Shown in pieces: positions 41,935 through 53,179 of a stretch of DNA of 64,000 nt. The position numbers were made by a program, and so were the translations under genes. The stretch comes from Mytilus trossulus (lineage: Eukaryota; Mollusca; Bivalvia; Mytilida; Mytilidae). Below the pieces are notes generated by a model. That model searched no databases. It was not told where the DNA came from and worked only from the letters and a program-made list of their open reading frames with translations. Location of the stretch: positions 10,244,195-10,308,194 of the forward strand of contig NC_086384.1 of NCBI RefSeq assembly GCF_036588685.1, read 5' to 3'. Within the stretch, counting starts at the first letter, position 1; each line of letters begins with the position of its first letter.

Positions 41935-44037
41935 AATGATGTACGGATCGAAGCCACCCGAATATCAAAATCCAATGATGTACATGGATCTTAGCCACCC
42001 GAATATCAAAATCCAATGATGTACATGGATCTTAGCCACCCGAATATCAAAATCCAATGATGTACCGATCGAAACCACCCGAATATCAAAATCCAATGAT
42101 GTACATGGACCGAAGCCTACCGAATATCAAAATCCAATGATGTACATGGACCAAAGCCACCCGAATATCCAAATCCAATGATGTACATGGACCGAAGCCA
42201 CCCGAATATCAAAATCCAATGATGTACCTGGACCGAAGCCGTCGAAGAGCTATATGACCAAAACAAAAAGGATCTGAATTATCAACCAAATCCAACTAGT
42301 TAACTCCTTATACGACCTTGAACGATGGCTGTCAAATAATACAAGGAAAACAGAGTAAGCAGTATTGTATCAAGCAAGTTTTTCCCATGTCCGGCCATCC
42401 ACCAGAATTCTCCCATATCTATATATATTCGAGTAACCTCCTAGAGCCCGAAATCAAATGATGTACATGGACCGAAGTCACCCGAATATCAAAATCCAAT
42501 GATGTACATGTACATGGACCGAAGCCACCCGAATATCAAAATCCAATGATGTACATGGACCGAAGCCATCCGATTATCAAATTCCAATGATGTACGGATC
42601 GAAGCCACCCAATTATCAAAATCCAATGATGAACATGGACCAAAGCCACCCGAATATTAAAATCCAATGATGTACGGATCGAAGCCACCCGAATATCAAA
42701 ATTCAATGATGTACATGGACCGAAGCCTTCCGAATATCAAAATCCAATGATGTACATGGACCGAAGACAGCCGAATATCAAAATCCAATGATGTACGGAT
42801 CGAAGCCACCCGAATATCAAAATCCAATGATGTACATGAACCAAAGCTACCCGAATATCAAAATCCAATGATGTACATGGACCGAAGCCACCCGAATATT
42901 AAAATCCAATGATGTACACGGACCGAGGCCACCCGAATATCCAAATCCAATGATGTACATAGACCGAAGCCACCCGAATATCAAAATTCAATGATGTACA
43001 TGGACCGAAGCCACCCGAATATCAAAATCCAATGATGTACATGGACCGAAGCCGTCGAAGAGCTATATGACCAAAACAAAAAGGATCTGAATTATCAACC
43101 AAATCCAACTAGTTAACTCCTTGTACGACCTTGAACGATGGCTGTCAAATAATACAAGGAAAACAGAGTAAGCAGTATTGTATCAAGCAAGTTTTTCCCA
43201 TGTCCGGCCATCCACCAGAATTCTCCCATATCTATATATATTCGAGTAACCTCCTAGAGCCCGAAATCAAATGATGTACATGGACCGAAGTCACCCGAAT
43301 ATCAAAATCCAATGATGTACATGTACATGGACCGAAGCCACCCGAATATCAAAATCCAATGATGTACATGGACCGAAGCCATCCGATTATCAAATTCCAA
43401 TGATGTACGGATCGAAGCCACCCAAATATCAAAATCCAATGATGAACATGGACCAAAGCCACCCGAATATTAAAATCCAATGATGTACGGATCGAAGCCA
43501 CCCGAATATCAAAATTCAATGATGTACATGGACCGAAGCCTTCCGAATATCAAAATCCAATGATGTACATGGACCGAAGACAGCCGAATATCAAAATCCA
43601 ATGATGTACGGATCGAAGCCACCCGAATATCAAAATCCAATGATGTACATGAACCAAAGCTACCCGAATATCAAAATCCAATGATGTACATGGACCGAAG
43701 CCACCCGAATATTAAAATCCAATGATGTACACGGACCGAGGCCACCCGAATATCCAAATCCAATGATGTACATGGACCGAAGCCACCCGAATATCAAAAT
43801 CCAATGATGTACATGGACCGAAGCCGTCGAAGAGCTATATGACCAAAACAAAAAGGATCTGAATTATCAACCAAATCCAACTAGTTAACTCCTTATACGA
43901 CCTTGAACGATGGCTGTCAAATAATACAAGGAAAACAGAGTAAGCAGTATTGTATCAAGCAAGTTTTTCCCATGTCCGGCCATCCACCAGAATTCTCCCA
44001 TATCTATATATATTCGAGTAACCTCCTAGAGCCCGAA
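41935..44037. repeat. 41-bp satellite in higher-order repeats of 813 and 772 bp
   Basis: The monomer AAAATCCAATGATGTACATG, GACCGAAGCCACCCGAATAT, C is 41 bp, with a shorter GTACGGATCGAAGCC variant of about 36-37 bp. A unique 218-bp block (GTCGAAGAGCTATATGACCA ... 'cctcctagagcccgaa') recurs at 42241, 43054 and 43826. The intervals are 813 and 772 bp, differing by one monomer. The order of variant monomers is the same in both higher-order units. Noncoding; the 63-aa open frame within it is incidental. Confidence 0.95.
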
Positions 44038-44086
44038 TCATTCGATTAATGCGATTCAAAATCTCAATCTAATTAAAATGGGCAGA

Positions 44087-44862
44087 GGACGTTTGCGCTT
44101 TTTTTACCTGTAAAACGATAGGACATTTGCGCTTCAAATACTATGGACATTTGCGCTTTGAATTTTGAGTCACCTGTATTAATTTGACCGGACATTTGCG
44201 CTTTTTATCTATAATAGTCGTCTACCTGTAATTTTAATGAGAAGTAATCATCACGTAAACAAATTTAACTTATATTTGTTATTAGTACAAAATATTAAAT
44301 GGGTCAGAAACCTTCAATGCCTACAATATTGAACAGTTATATTCGACTCATCCTGCTATATTTATTTTTTTTATCTGTAAGAAGAGTATCATTGACAATC
44401 AGTCGGTGAATTACATTAAGATTCGTTATATTGATGAACAGCACCCCAGTAAAAAATTGAGGAAGAGAAACTTGGTTATTTATTTGAAATGAGGGCGAAA
44501 TACCAGTCTGAACAGATAACAATAGCTAAATTTGTTCACTCCTTGGGGTTCAGTTATTAAGCTAAACTGACATTTGATGACTTTACCTGTTTTGTTATGT
44601 CTTTAGAATGTTCACTGTTAGCTTTATATAAACTTTAAAACATATATAAATGTGCTATGAAACTATTTTTTTAAAAACTTTTTATCATAAAGAACAATAT
44701 GACTTTAACTCTTCAAGATCAAACATGTCGGTCCCAAGCCGGGATAAAAGGGGAGGGTAGTCATAACAATCAAATATTGCAAAAGCGCAAATGTCCTATG
44801 ATTTAAAGCGCAAGTGTCCAAAATAAAAAGCGCAAATGTCCTATGAAAAAGCCCAAACGTCC
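44087..44862. mobile_element. Candidate fold-back/TIR element with four 14-bp motifs at each end
   Basis: GGACATTTGCGCTT or its variant occurs in forward orientation at 44087 (GGACGTTTGCGCTT), 44121, 44145 and 44190, and inverted at 44783, 44806, 44828 and 44849 (outermost AAGCCCAAACGTCC). The outermost copies on both sides share the ACG variant. The 579-bp interior has no significant ORF (a 61-codon one at 44337-44522). Clusters of subterminal repeats facing each other are typical of transposase-binding regions, so a non-autonomous DNA element is inferred. Confidence 0.7.
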
Positions 44863-44891
44863 CGCGCCGAACAAAATATGAGCATATGTAG

Positions 44892-45063
44892 TACAGTGAA
44901 ACCTGACTAACCCGAATCCTGCATAAACCGAAAACCCTGTATAAACCAAACATGTTCTTAAGCACCGCCATATCAAATTGTATGCGATGTGAACCTGATA
45001 TAATCGAACATAGGCCAAAACCTTAAGTCCCGAAGAGGTTCGGTTTAAACTTGTTTCACTGTA
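44892..45063. mobile_element. Short palindromic MITE (172 bp)
   Basis: Left end TACAGTGAAACCTGACTAAC and right end GGTTTAAACTTGTTTCACTGTA are inverted; the interior has 'cataaaccgaaaaccctg' and 'aagaggttcggtt', i.e. repeated 'aaccgaa' words in both orientations. I recognise this as a common mollusc MITE type. TA at the ends may be the target duplication. Confidence 0.75.
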
Positions 45064-45064
45064 A

Positions 45065-46140
45065 AAAGGAATTAGAGATCAATATTCTAATTAGATTGAA
45101 GAAATCTGAGTTGTCTTATAAAATTAACCTGTCACGTAAGAATCTGTTCATTCAAAAATGTTGCGATAAGTTTATTATTTCAAAAAATATCATTGTATAA
45201 TTGGTATGAAAAATAAACAAAATTGTAAAACGGTTCATGTATAAATGTATCTTACAAATTAACAAAAAAAGTGCGGATATTTTTTTTATCAAGATCTAGA
45301 TGAAAAGATAGGCATTTACCTGCTATGTCAAAACAAGAACCTGTGGTATGGATCCCAATATGAAAACTATCTTTAAGTTACAAACTAGATATGGATGTTT
45401 CAATTTTAATTTCAAGTGCGTAAACAAGAAATGACAAACATTTTTATAGTTTAAAATATGTTAAAGAAGGGGAACACGTTACCTAACTTTCTTGTTTAAT
45501 TTTGTAATTAACTTTGAAAACTAAACATCGAACATCGAATCAACAAAAAATTCTATGGACGGGCCATTTACTAATCTAGACTGGGCCTTGAGAATGAAAA
45601 TGCTACTCGAAACGGACAAAATATATGGCATAAAATATCCGAAAGTGGTCATGATATGACACAACTTAAGCAGCATATCGCCGCGATGCAGTTTGTAGGG
45701 TTCAGTGGATAATTTTTTTGGGGGGATACTAATAGACCAAGAGTAACAGCATGTTACCATACAGCTTCAGGAATCTGTAGTTTTCTGTCCAACAGATGGT
45801 TGAAACAAATGAGTTTCGTCTTTCAGTTTTCACATGCATGAAACGTCATATCTATAGTTTTCTATACTACATGTGTAAATAACTCATCAAACATCTCATT
45901 ATATTTTTTTTATATTTTTCGGCTCAGCCTGTCGGGTTTTCACAAAGCAGAGTCAAAATGTATATGTTCTAGTTCTAAATGTGTATTATACTTGCCACTG
46001 GACGTAAATGTGTGAAGTGCTATTTTGAAATAGTTATTTATTTCACATGTGACGACCGAAATGATCCAATTGTCGTCCATCTTTCCCAAATCATCCTTTG
46101 ATATCTTCCGCCTCTGAACCCTAAACAGTCGGGGCAAGTA
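45065..46140. other. No convincing gene; small ORFs only
   Basis: Minus-strand frames at 45521-45760 (79 codons, MVTCCYSWSISIPPKK start) and 45940-46137 (65 codons, ends ...LELEHIHFDSAL) read like ordinary protein but match no family I know and lack clear splice borders. Either could be an exon of an unrecognised gene or of a 5' region of the galactosyltransferase. Confidence 0.3.
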
Positions 46141-47690
46141 TCAGAATTGGGTTGTTATCAGGATTGGGATTCTGACTGTTATCGGGTTTGTCGGATGCTG
46201 GGTTGTTATTAGGATTGGGATTCTGACTGTTATCGGGTTTGTCGGATGCTGGGTTGTTATTAGGATTGGAATTCTGACTGTTATCGGGTTTGTCGGATGC
46301 TGGGTTGTTATCAGGATTGGGATTCTGACTGTTATCGGGTTTGTCGGATGCTGGGTTGTTATTGGGATTGGGATTCTGACTGTTATCGGGGTTGTCGGAT
46401 GATGGGTTGTTATTAGGATTGGGATTCTGACTGTTATCGGGGTTGTCGGATGCTGGGTTGTTATTAGGATTGGGATTCTGACTGTTATCGGGTTTGTCGG
46501 ATGCTGGGTTGTTATTGGGATTGGGATTCTGACTGTAATCGGGGTTGTCGGATGCTGGGTTGTTATTAGGATTGGGATTCTGACTGTTATCGGGTTTGTC
46601 GGATGCTGGGTTGTTATTGGGATTGGGATTCTGACTGTTATCGGGGTTGTCGGATGATGGGTTGTTATTAGGATTGGGATTCTGACTGTTATCGGGTTTG
46701 TCGGATGCTGGGTTGTTATTAGGATTGGGATTCTGACTGTAATCGGGGTTGTCGGATGCTGGGTTGTTATTAGGATTGGGATTCTGACTGTTATCGGGTT
46801 TGTCGGATGCTGGGTTGTTATTAGGATTGGGATTCTGACTGTTATCGGGGTTGTCGGATGCTGGGTTGTTATCAGGATTGGGATTCTGACTGTTATCGGG
46901 TTTGTCGGATGCTGGGTTGTTATTGGGATTGGGATTCTGACTGTTATCGGGTTTGTCGGATGCTGGGTTGTTATTAGGATTGGGATTCTGACTGTTATCG
47001 GGGTTGTCGGATGCTGGGTTGTTATTAGGATTGGGATTCTGACTGTTATCGGGTTTGACGGATGCTGGGATGTTATTAGGATTGGGATTCTGACTGTTAT
47101 CGGGTTTGTCGGATGCTGGGTTGTTATTGGGATTGGGATTCTGACTGTTATCGGGGTTGTCGGATGATGGGTTGTTATTAGGATTGGGATTCTGACTGTT
47201 ATCGGGTTTGTCGGATGATGGATTGTTATTAGGATTGGGATTCTGACTGTTATCGGGTTTGTCGGATGCTGGGTTGTTATTAGGATTGGGATTCTGACTG
47301 TTATCGGGTTTGTCGGATGATGGGTTGTTATTAGGATTGGGATTCTGACTGTTATCGGGTTTGTCGGATGCTGGGTTGTTATTAGGATTGGGATTCTGAC
47401 TGTAATCGGGGTTGTCGGATGCTGGGTTGTTATTAGGATTGGGATTCTGACTGTTATCGGGTTTGTCGGATGCTGGGTTGTTATTAGGATTGGGATTCTG
47501 ACTGTAATCGGGGTTGTCGGATGCTGGGTTGTTATTAGGATTGGGATTCTGACTGTAATCGGGGTTGTCGGATGCTTGGTTGTTATTAGGATTGGGATTC
47601 TGACTGTTATCGGGTTTGTCGGATGCTGGGTTGTTATTAGGATTGGGATTCTGACTGTTATCGGGTTTGTCGGATGCTGGGTTGTATTGA
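46141..47690. repeat. 51-bp minisatellite, about 30 copies, with two open minus-strand frames
   Basis: Monomer GGGTTGTTATTAGGATTGGG, ATTCTGACTGTTATCGGGTT, TGTCGGATGCT, 51 bp throughout. The minus strand is open in one frame as a 17-residue unit TTQHPTNPITVRIPILI (529 codons, 46141-47730). It is open in a second frame, without internal start codons, as NPASDKPDNSQNPNPNN. Both terminate within a few codons of the array's low end. A likely splice acceptor word (ttgttttcag) lies just above at 47763, but both frames meet a stop between it and the array. I judge it noncoding. Confidence 0.9.
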
Positions 47691-47756
47691 CTGTCGTTTG
47701 TCTGTTATGGTTGGACTTAACCAACAGCACACCTTACGGACTTATGAGTATGGGTA

Positions 47757-48250
47757 AGGGCCTGAAAACAATTAAAACAAACACAGTGACTTTGGTTGTA
47801 GAACTTGTATCTTCGAAAGGGCATTCGATAATCCATATAACAACAATATAATAGTTTATGATAATTCAAATAATAGAAACATTTAATCTATATAGTTTTC
47901 AAATATAAATGATCAAATAATATCTATAGTATACAAACTTTATGTAAATACATGGTCATATGCATTTAAACTGACGAACACGTATGCTTGTAATATTTCT
48001 TATGAATAAAAGCTTATTTAGCATTCAAATATATGAGTATAATGCGAGACCGTCTATTTGATCCTAACAGAGCATAAAGCACGAGGAAATGGAAATGAAA
48101 CTTAACGAAGTTTCATGATGCAATTAAATAAAATAATAAATTAAAATACTTGACTTACCTGAAAACAGTTAAAACAAACACAGTGAATTTGGATGTAAAT
48201 CTTATAATCTTCTAAAGCGCATGAGACCAAAATTCACTTGTTCGTATGCG
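47757..48250 (-). other. Two related blocks, possible 5' UTR exon and its duplicate
   Basis: 48160-48240 read on the minus strand ends CACTGTGTTTGTTTTAACTG, 'ttttcag', followed by the strong donor gtaagtca. 47763-47850 repeats the same end (CACTGTGTTTGTTTTAATTG, 'ttttcag') but without the donor. Upstream of the galactosyltransferase and on its strand, the first block could be its 5' UTR exon, since coding exon 1 has an acceptor of its own. This is inference only; no transcript evidence is available. Confidence 0.3.
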
Positions 48251-48259
48251 TTACTGTTT

Positions 48260-49250
48260 CATGTTCGTCCAATTAGATTCGTTAAACAATCAAGCTGTTT
48301 AGTTACCCTGATCTTTTGGGGTGAATGAGGCGTGGAAATGTCTTTGGACAAAGAACCCTAATTGACTTGATTGTATTTACCGGACAATAGAATTAGTAAA
48401 AAAAAACATGTCTAATTAGCTTGTCGCTAAAAATCTTAATTGATAAAAATAATGTCTATAACAAAGAGAAAATTTAAAGTGACAAATGCCAAAATAAGTC
48501 TCGGTTAATATATAGAAAGGTATATAATATGAAACTTAGAGAATGAATGAACTTTATTCTCACAAAACTACATGTCATAGTTACAGAGAAAATATATATT
48601 TACAATTACATATATGTATATATAAGCATGGGGCTTGCTATGTGTGCTAAATATCTGTTAGACTTGAAATTCATATCTTAAATATATCGAGAACATAAAA
48701 ATGATTTCCTTCAACAATAATGAACGAATATAAAACAAAAAGTCTTTTAATTAATACTGCAGCTTCGAAATGGACTTTAAATAACTAAAATATATTAAAC
48801 TTATGCCTTTTTGCTGAAAACTAAATTTTCACCAAAATATAAAAATGAGGTCTACTGGATTGCCGGTTTTATGTATTTTAGGCAACATATAGAATCGTTC
48901 GGCCTTTTTCCGGTAAATTTTGAAAATATATGTAAATATTTTATAAGAGGTGAGACTCAAATAGAATATTGTCTTGTCTTGTCTTGTCTTATCTTTATGT
49001 CTTCGAGGCTGACAATTAGCTGGAGGCCATTTTCGAGACAACGTTTGGAAATTGTTCTATAAACTTCATTCTCAATTTTAACTTTCTTTAATTTGTTTTA
49101 CTTAATAAGTTTATTCTTCTGTCATTTTATTTTATAATTTATTGATAAATATATTCTCTTGAACTTCTGTGCATTTTCCCATTATCCAACAAAACTTTAT
49201 TTGTAATTTATTAATAAATGTTATCTTTAGATATCACGCATTTTTGCATC
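48260..49250. other. No gene seen; (TTGTC)n microsatellite at 48969-48990
   Basis: AT-rich. The short pentanucleotide repeat sits in the middle. The small ORFs on both strands across 48811-49062 look incidental. Confidence 0.4.
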
Positions 49251-49254
49251 ATTA

Positions 49255-50170
49255 TATTTGGCACAACTTTTTTGAGTTTTGGGTCATCAATGCTCTTAAA
49301 CTTTGTAATTGTTTTGCTTTTTAATTATTTTGATCTGAGTGTGACTGATGAGTCTTATGAAGACAAAACGAGGGTCTAGTCTAATAAAAAAAGCACCTTA
49401 TAATAAAAAAGCACCTTATAATAGAAAACCACCATCTTATAATAGTAAAGCACCATCTTATAATAGAAAAGCACCTTCTTATAAAAGTAAACCACCATCT
49501 TATAATAGAAAACCACCATCTTATAATAGAAAACCACCATCTTATAATAGAAAAGCACCTTCTTATAATAGTAAACCACCATCTTATAATAGAAAACCAC
49601 CATCTTATAATAGAAAACCACCATCTTATAATAAAAAAGCACCTTCGTATAATAGGAAACCACCTTCTTATAATAGTAAACCACCATCTTATAATAGAAA
49701 ACCACCATCTTATAATAGAAAACCACCATCTTATAATAGAAAACCACCATCTTATAATAGTAAGCCACCATCTTATAATAGAAAACCACCATCTTATAAT
49801 AGAAAACCACCATCTTATAATAGAAAACCACCATCTTATAATAAAAAAGCACCTTCGTATAATAGAAAACCACCATCTTATAATAGAAAACCACCTTCGT
49901 ATAATAGAAAACCACCATCTTATAATAGAAAACCACCATCTTATATTAGAAAACCACCATCTTATAATAGAAAACCACCTTCGTATAATAGAAAACCACA
50001 ATCTTATAATAGAACACCACCTTCGTATAATAGAAAACCACCATCTTATAATAGAAAACCACCATCTTATAATAGAAAAGCAATAAAAAAGACACATAAG
50101 ACAGCTATGGCGTTCCATAGTCTAGCGTATAAAATTATAAGTCTGGTACCTTTGTTAACTATTTACTGTA
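49255..50170 (+). repeat. Family C copy split by a 21-bp minisatellite
   Basis: Left part 'ggcacaacttttttgagttttgggtcatcaatgctc', 'ctgagtgtgactgatgagtcttatgaagac' and right part 'tctagcgtataaaattataag', 'tctggtacctttgttaactattt' are consecutive segments of family C. The tandem array 49388-50085 lies between them, so the array arose inside this repeat. Confidence 0.75.
49388..50085. repeat. 21-bp minisatellite, about 33 copies, encoding (KPPSYNR)n in one frame
   Basis: The monomer AAACCACCATCTTATAATAGA repeats about 33 times. The plus frame (49348-50181, 277 codons) gives KPPSYNR with KAPSYNK and KPPSYNS variants. Minus frames are open too (KMVVFYY and IIRWWFS types), as expected for a stop-free 21-bp monomer. 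The N-terminal codons (MSLMKTKRGSS) are family C sequence and there is no signal peptide, unlike secreted byssal proteins. Lys/Pro/Tyr richness resembles mussel adhesive repeats, but the context argues for a minisatellite. Third-position changes (cca/cct, tct/tcg, aga/agg, aaa/aag) coexist with replacement changes. Confidence 0.9.
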
Positions 50171-50179
50171 CTGTTAATT

Positions 50180-51410
50180 AATATACCGGACATTAATTTA
50201 TTACAGTGCAATCTTCCTTAACTATACCGGAAATATAAAAAACAAGAAGAAGTGGTATAATTGCAAACCCTCCACCCGAGACCAAAATGACATTTACGTT
50301 TGCAACTGTAGGTCACCGTACGGGAATCATTCTATTCATTTATTCAAAATGAGTAACTCGATCACTTCACAGAGGTTGTCTAGGATATGATACCTTTGTA
50401 CAAACAAAAGATAAGAACTGGGGAGGGTAAGAATTCTTCATTATTGACCGGTCATACTAAATAGCGTTTCGGCTGTTTTCTGCTCTATGGTCGGGTTGTT
50501 GTCGCTTTGACACATTCCCAATTTCCTTTCTCAATTTTATTTCGTGAATGATTTTGTTGATCCCTAATAGTTAAGTAGTCAGGCCAACCAAAACAGTATG
50601 TGTGTTTACTGTCACATGCTGAAAAAACACCAGCGTAGGTAGTTTTTAATTTTTAATAATTTATTTTACATTGAGATTGTGGGAGTAACATTGTGACGTT
50701 AACAGTGTTTAATATTTTTTTTAGAGGCTTCAAGAGATACATAGGACGTAAATGTCGTTGCTTGTCATAGTTCCAAAATGTGGTAAAAATCATTCATTAG
50801 TGGTTCAGAATATTGTTCTTATATACCTTAATATTTTATATTAAAAGGTATATAAGAAAACAAAACAAAGGCAAGTGCTTGTGATTTAGTGGTAAAGGAA
50901 CAAAATTTGATCACCGAACAAAACATAAAACAAATTCAACAATGATGATTTTTTTGGTATTTTCACCCATTCTCAATGGTAAACACCCTACATTTTCCCC
51001 AATTTGAGAGCAAATTTCCAAAACGATCTACCAAATATCAATTTGAATAACTATAAAGGTTTGTTGTACATGTCGATTTAAAATCAAATTTATATGGTCT
51101 TGAATTTGACAACTTTTATATTTTTTACTTTAATGTTCTTTTTAAGAAACTCTCAAAGTCCTAAAATAATCTGACGTTAATCCAAGATTGAGTAGGTTAA
51201 ATAGACAATTTATGGTAATGATGTTTACAAAAAATCTAAGCACTCAAGCCCAAATATTGATACTTCAAAAGGAATATTTCTATATACAAATACCTTAAGT
51301 GCCATTGACAAAAAATATTTGTTTGTTTTCACGTCGCTCAAAGCTCTATGATTTGATTTTTAAATATATTTAGTGAAAAAATTCGAGGTTCGTCTTGTTG
51401 AAACTTATGA
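50180..51410. other. No gene; fragments of families A and B
   Basis: 50240-50330 is a diverged family A fragment ('gaagaagtggtataattgc', 'ctgtaggtcaccgtacgg'). 50465-50545 is a reverse family B fragment ('ggtcgggttgttgtcgctttgacac', 'tttctcaattttat'). 50550-51410 shows nothing recognisable. Confidence 0.5.
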
Positions 51411-51417
51411 ATATAAA

Positions 51418-51800
51418 ATAAGAAGATGTGGTATGATTGCCAATGAGACAACTCATCACAATAGACCAAATTACCTACAAAGTAACAGCTATAGGTCACC
51501 GCAAGGCCTTCAACAATAAGCAAAGTCAGCTACAAAAGGTCCCGAAATCACAAATGTGAAATAATACAAACGAGAAAACTAACAGCCTAATTAGTGTACA
51601 AAAAAAGCAAATATGTAACACAGCAACACACGACAACAACTAAATTACAGGCTCCTGACTTGGGACAGGCATATACATACAGAAGGTAACGGAGTTAAAC
51701 ATGTTAGCGTGATCACAACCACCCCCTTAATCTCGGACTGCATGTGGTGTAACAGAACATGAGAACGAAATATAAAAATCAGTTGAAAAAAGCTTAACTT
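51418..51800 (+). repeat. Dispersed repeat family A copy
   Basis: AGAAGATGTGGTATGATTGC, 'caatgagacaactcatcac', 'ctataggtcaccgcaaggcc', 'aggctcctgacttgggacaggc' and 'aaaaatcagttgaaaaaagcttaac'. It abuts a family D RT fragment at 51805, so the two are joined end to end. Confidence 0.8.
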
Positions 51801-51804
51801 ATCA

Positions 51805-52430
51805 GATTGATAAAAAATGACAAAAGATATGATTTCAGCTTTCCAATTTTGAACTTTCCATTTCTTAGTAGCAACATTCCAGCAGCACCTGCATACGGGG
51901 CATATATCTACCAATTGATGCGATATTCCCGTGCTCGCATTTCCTATCATGATTTTCTCAATAGAAGGTTGCTACTCACAAGGAAGCTATTGAACCAAGA
52001 GTTCCAAATGGAGAAGTTGAAATCATCCCTTCGTAAAATCACGCCATCACGAGTTGGTTGACCCTTATGGAATAACTGTTTCACAAATGATATATGATAT
52101 GTTGCTAATTACAATCCTCTTACCTTTCATGAATGTGACCTACCGAATTATTAGACTATTTACTGGATTTGTTATTACATAAGCAACACGACGGGTGCCA
52201 CATGTGGAGCAGTATCTGTTTACCCTTCTGAAGCACCCGAGATCACCCCTAGTTTTTGGCGGGGTTTGGGTTGCTTATTCTTTAGTTTTCTATGTTGACT
52301 TGTGTCGTGTGTACTATTGTTTGTCTGTTTGTCCTATTAATTTTTAGCCATGGCATACTCAGTTTATTTTCGATTTATGAGTTTGATTTTCCCTCTGTTA
52401 TCTTTCGTCCCTCTTTTTGAAATACAACAT
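51805..52430 (+). pseudogene. Reverse-transcriptase element fragment (family D) with 3' end
   Basis: The frame 51807-52061 gives DFSFPILNFPFLSSNIPAAP, then YQLMRYSRARISYHDFL and LLNQEFQMEKLKSSLRK, homologous to 36323-36973. The coding match breaks near 52050 (a small deletion: 'cgtaaaatcacgccatcacgagttgg'). The 3' end follows: 'gtgacctaccgaattattagac', 'aagcaacacgacgggtgccacatgtgg', 'gtttattttcgatttatgagtttga', 'tatctttcgtccctctttt'. Confidence 0.7.
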
Positions 52431-52434
52431 ACAA

Positions 52435-52860
52435 AAAAATAAAACCAGCGTGGACGTGACCGGGTACATTGTACATCCCAGAAAAACAAAAAGACACATA
52501 GTACATATCTGAGAGTACTCACAGTTAATGACACCAAGTTCAAAGCCAATAACAACTAACGAAAACAAACATGAGTCTCAGACAAAACTATCAATCAAAA
52601 CCCATCCAACATCCAATGGATTTAGTGTATGGACATCATAAACAGTAAAAAAAACACCTAAACCTTGTGCAAGGCCAAGATACGAGAATCGACAGATCGG
52701 AAATCCGTTAGTGCATATGTATATAAGCATTATATTTAGTTTACTTTTAATTTACTGATAACAAAAACAAAATCAATATTAATACCAATAAAAACAATAT
52801 ATAAAAATATCTAAGTACAGTGTTAAATTGATAACATTTAAAATTAAAATTATTCAAAAG
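52435..52860 (+). repeat. Family A distal part
   Basis: 'gacgtgaccgggtacattgtacatcccag', 'tctgagagtactcacagttaatgac', 'acatccaatggatttagtgtatgg', 'aaccttgtgcaaggcc', and 'ttactgataacaaaaacaaaatc'. Same segment in reverse at 28320-28620, and partial at 55025-55170. This is the uninterrupted reference for the LINE and TIR-element insertions. Confidence 0.65.
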
Positions 52861-53179
52861 ATCGATAAGTTTACTAGGATCGTTTCCAAATTTCCGGCCA
52901 CGGTTAACAACATCTCCGATGCAATGAGGATGTGCAATCCAGTTTGAAATAATTTTTCTAAAGATACAACCAAACTTCTATTTTGTTTTGTTTATGTCTA
53001 TGGAAGAATTTAGTAAACGCGATTACTCTCAGGTGTATACTTAGTTTCGTCATTTGTGTAAGGGATGCAGGATGGATAAATTCTCTGCCACTGCCGATTT
53101 TTTGGTTTTGTTTGGTGTGACTTTATCTGCTTTGTGTCGATCTAATACATGTAAGTGCAGTTTTTTCAACTAAATTATA

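Noticed and set aside
45521-45760. 79-codon minus ORF (MVTCCYSWSISIPPKK) as a gene
   Set aside because: No ATG context, splice border or recognised domain. The plus strand is also partly open. Kept only as a note in the 45065-46140 entry.
47576-47851. Plus-strand ORF of 91 codons (RIGILTVIGFVGCWVV units)
   Set aside because: The other strand of the 51-bp array plus flank; no independent support.
49376-50118. Minus-strand frames KMVVFYY and IIRWWFS across the 21-bp array
   Set aside because: Pure by-products of the periodic sequence; hydrophobic low-complexity peptides with no start context.
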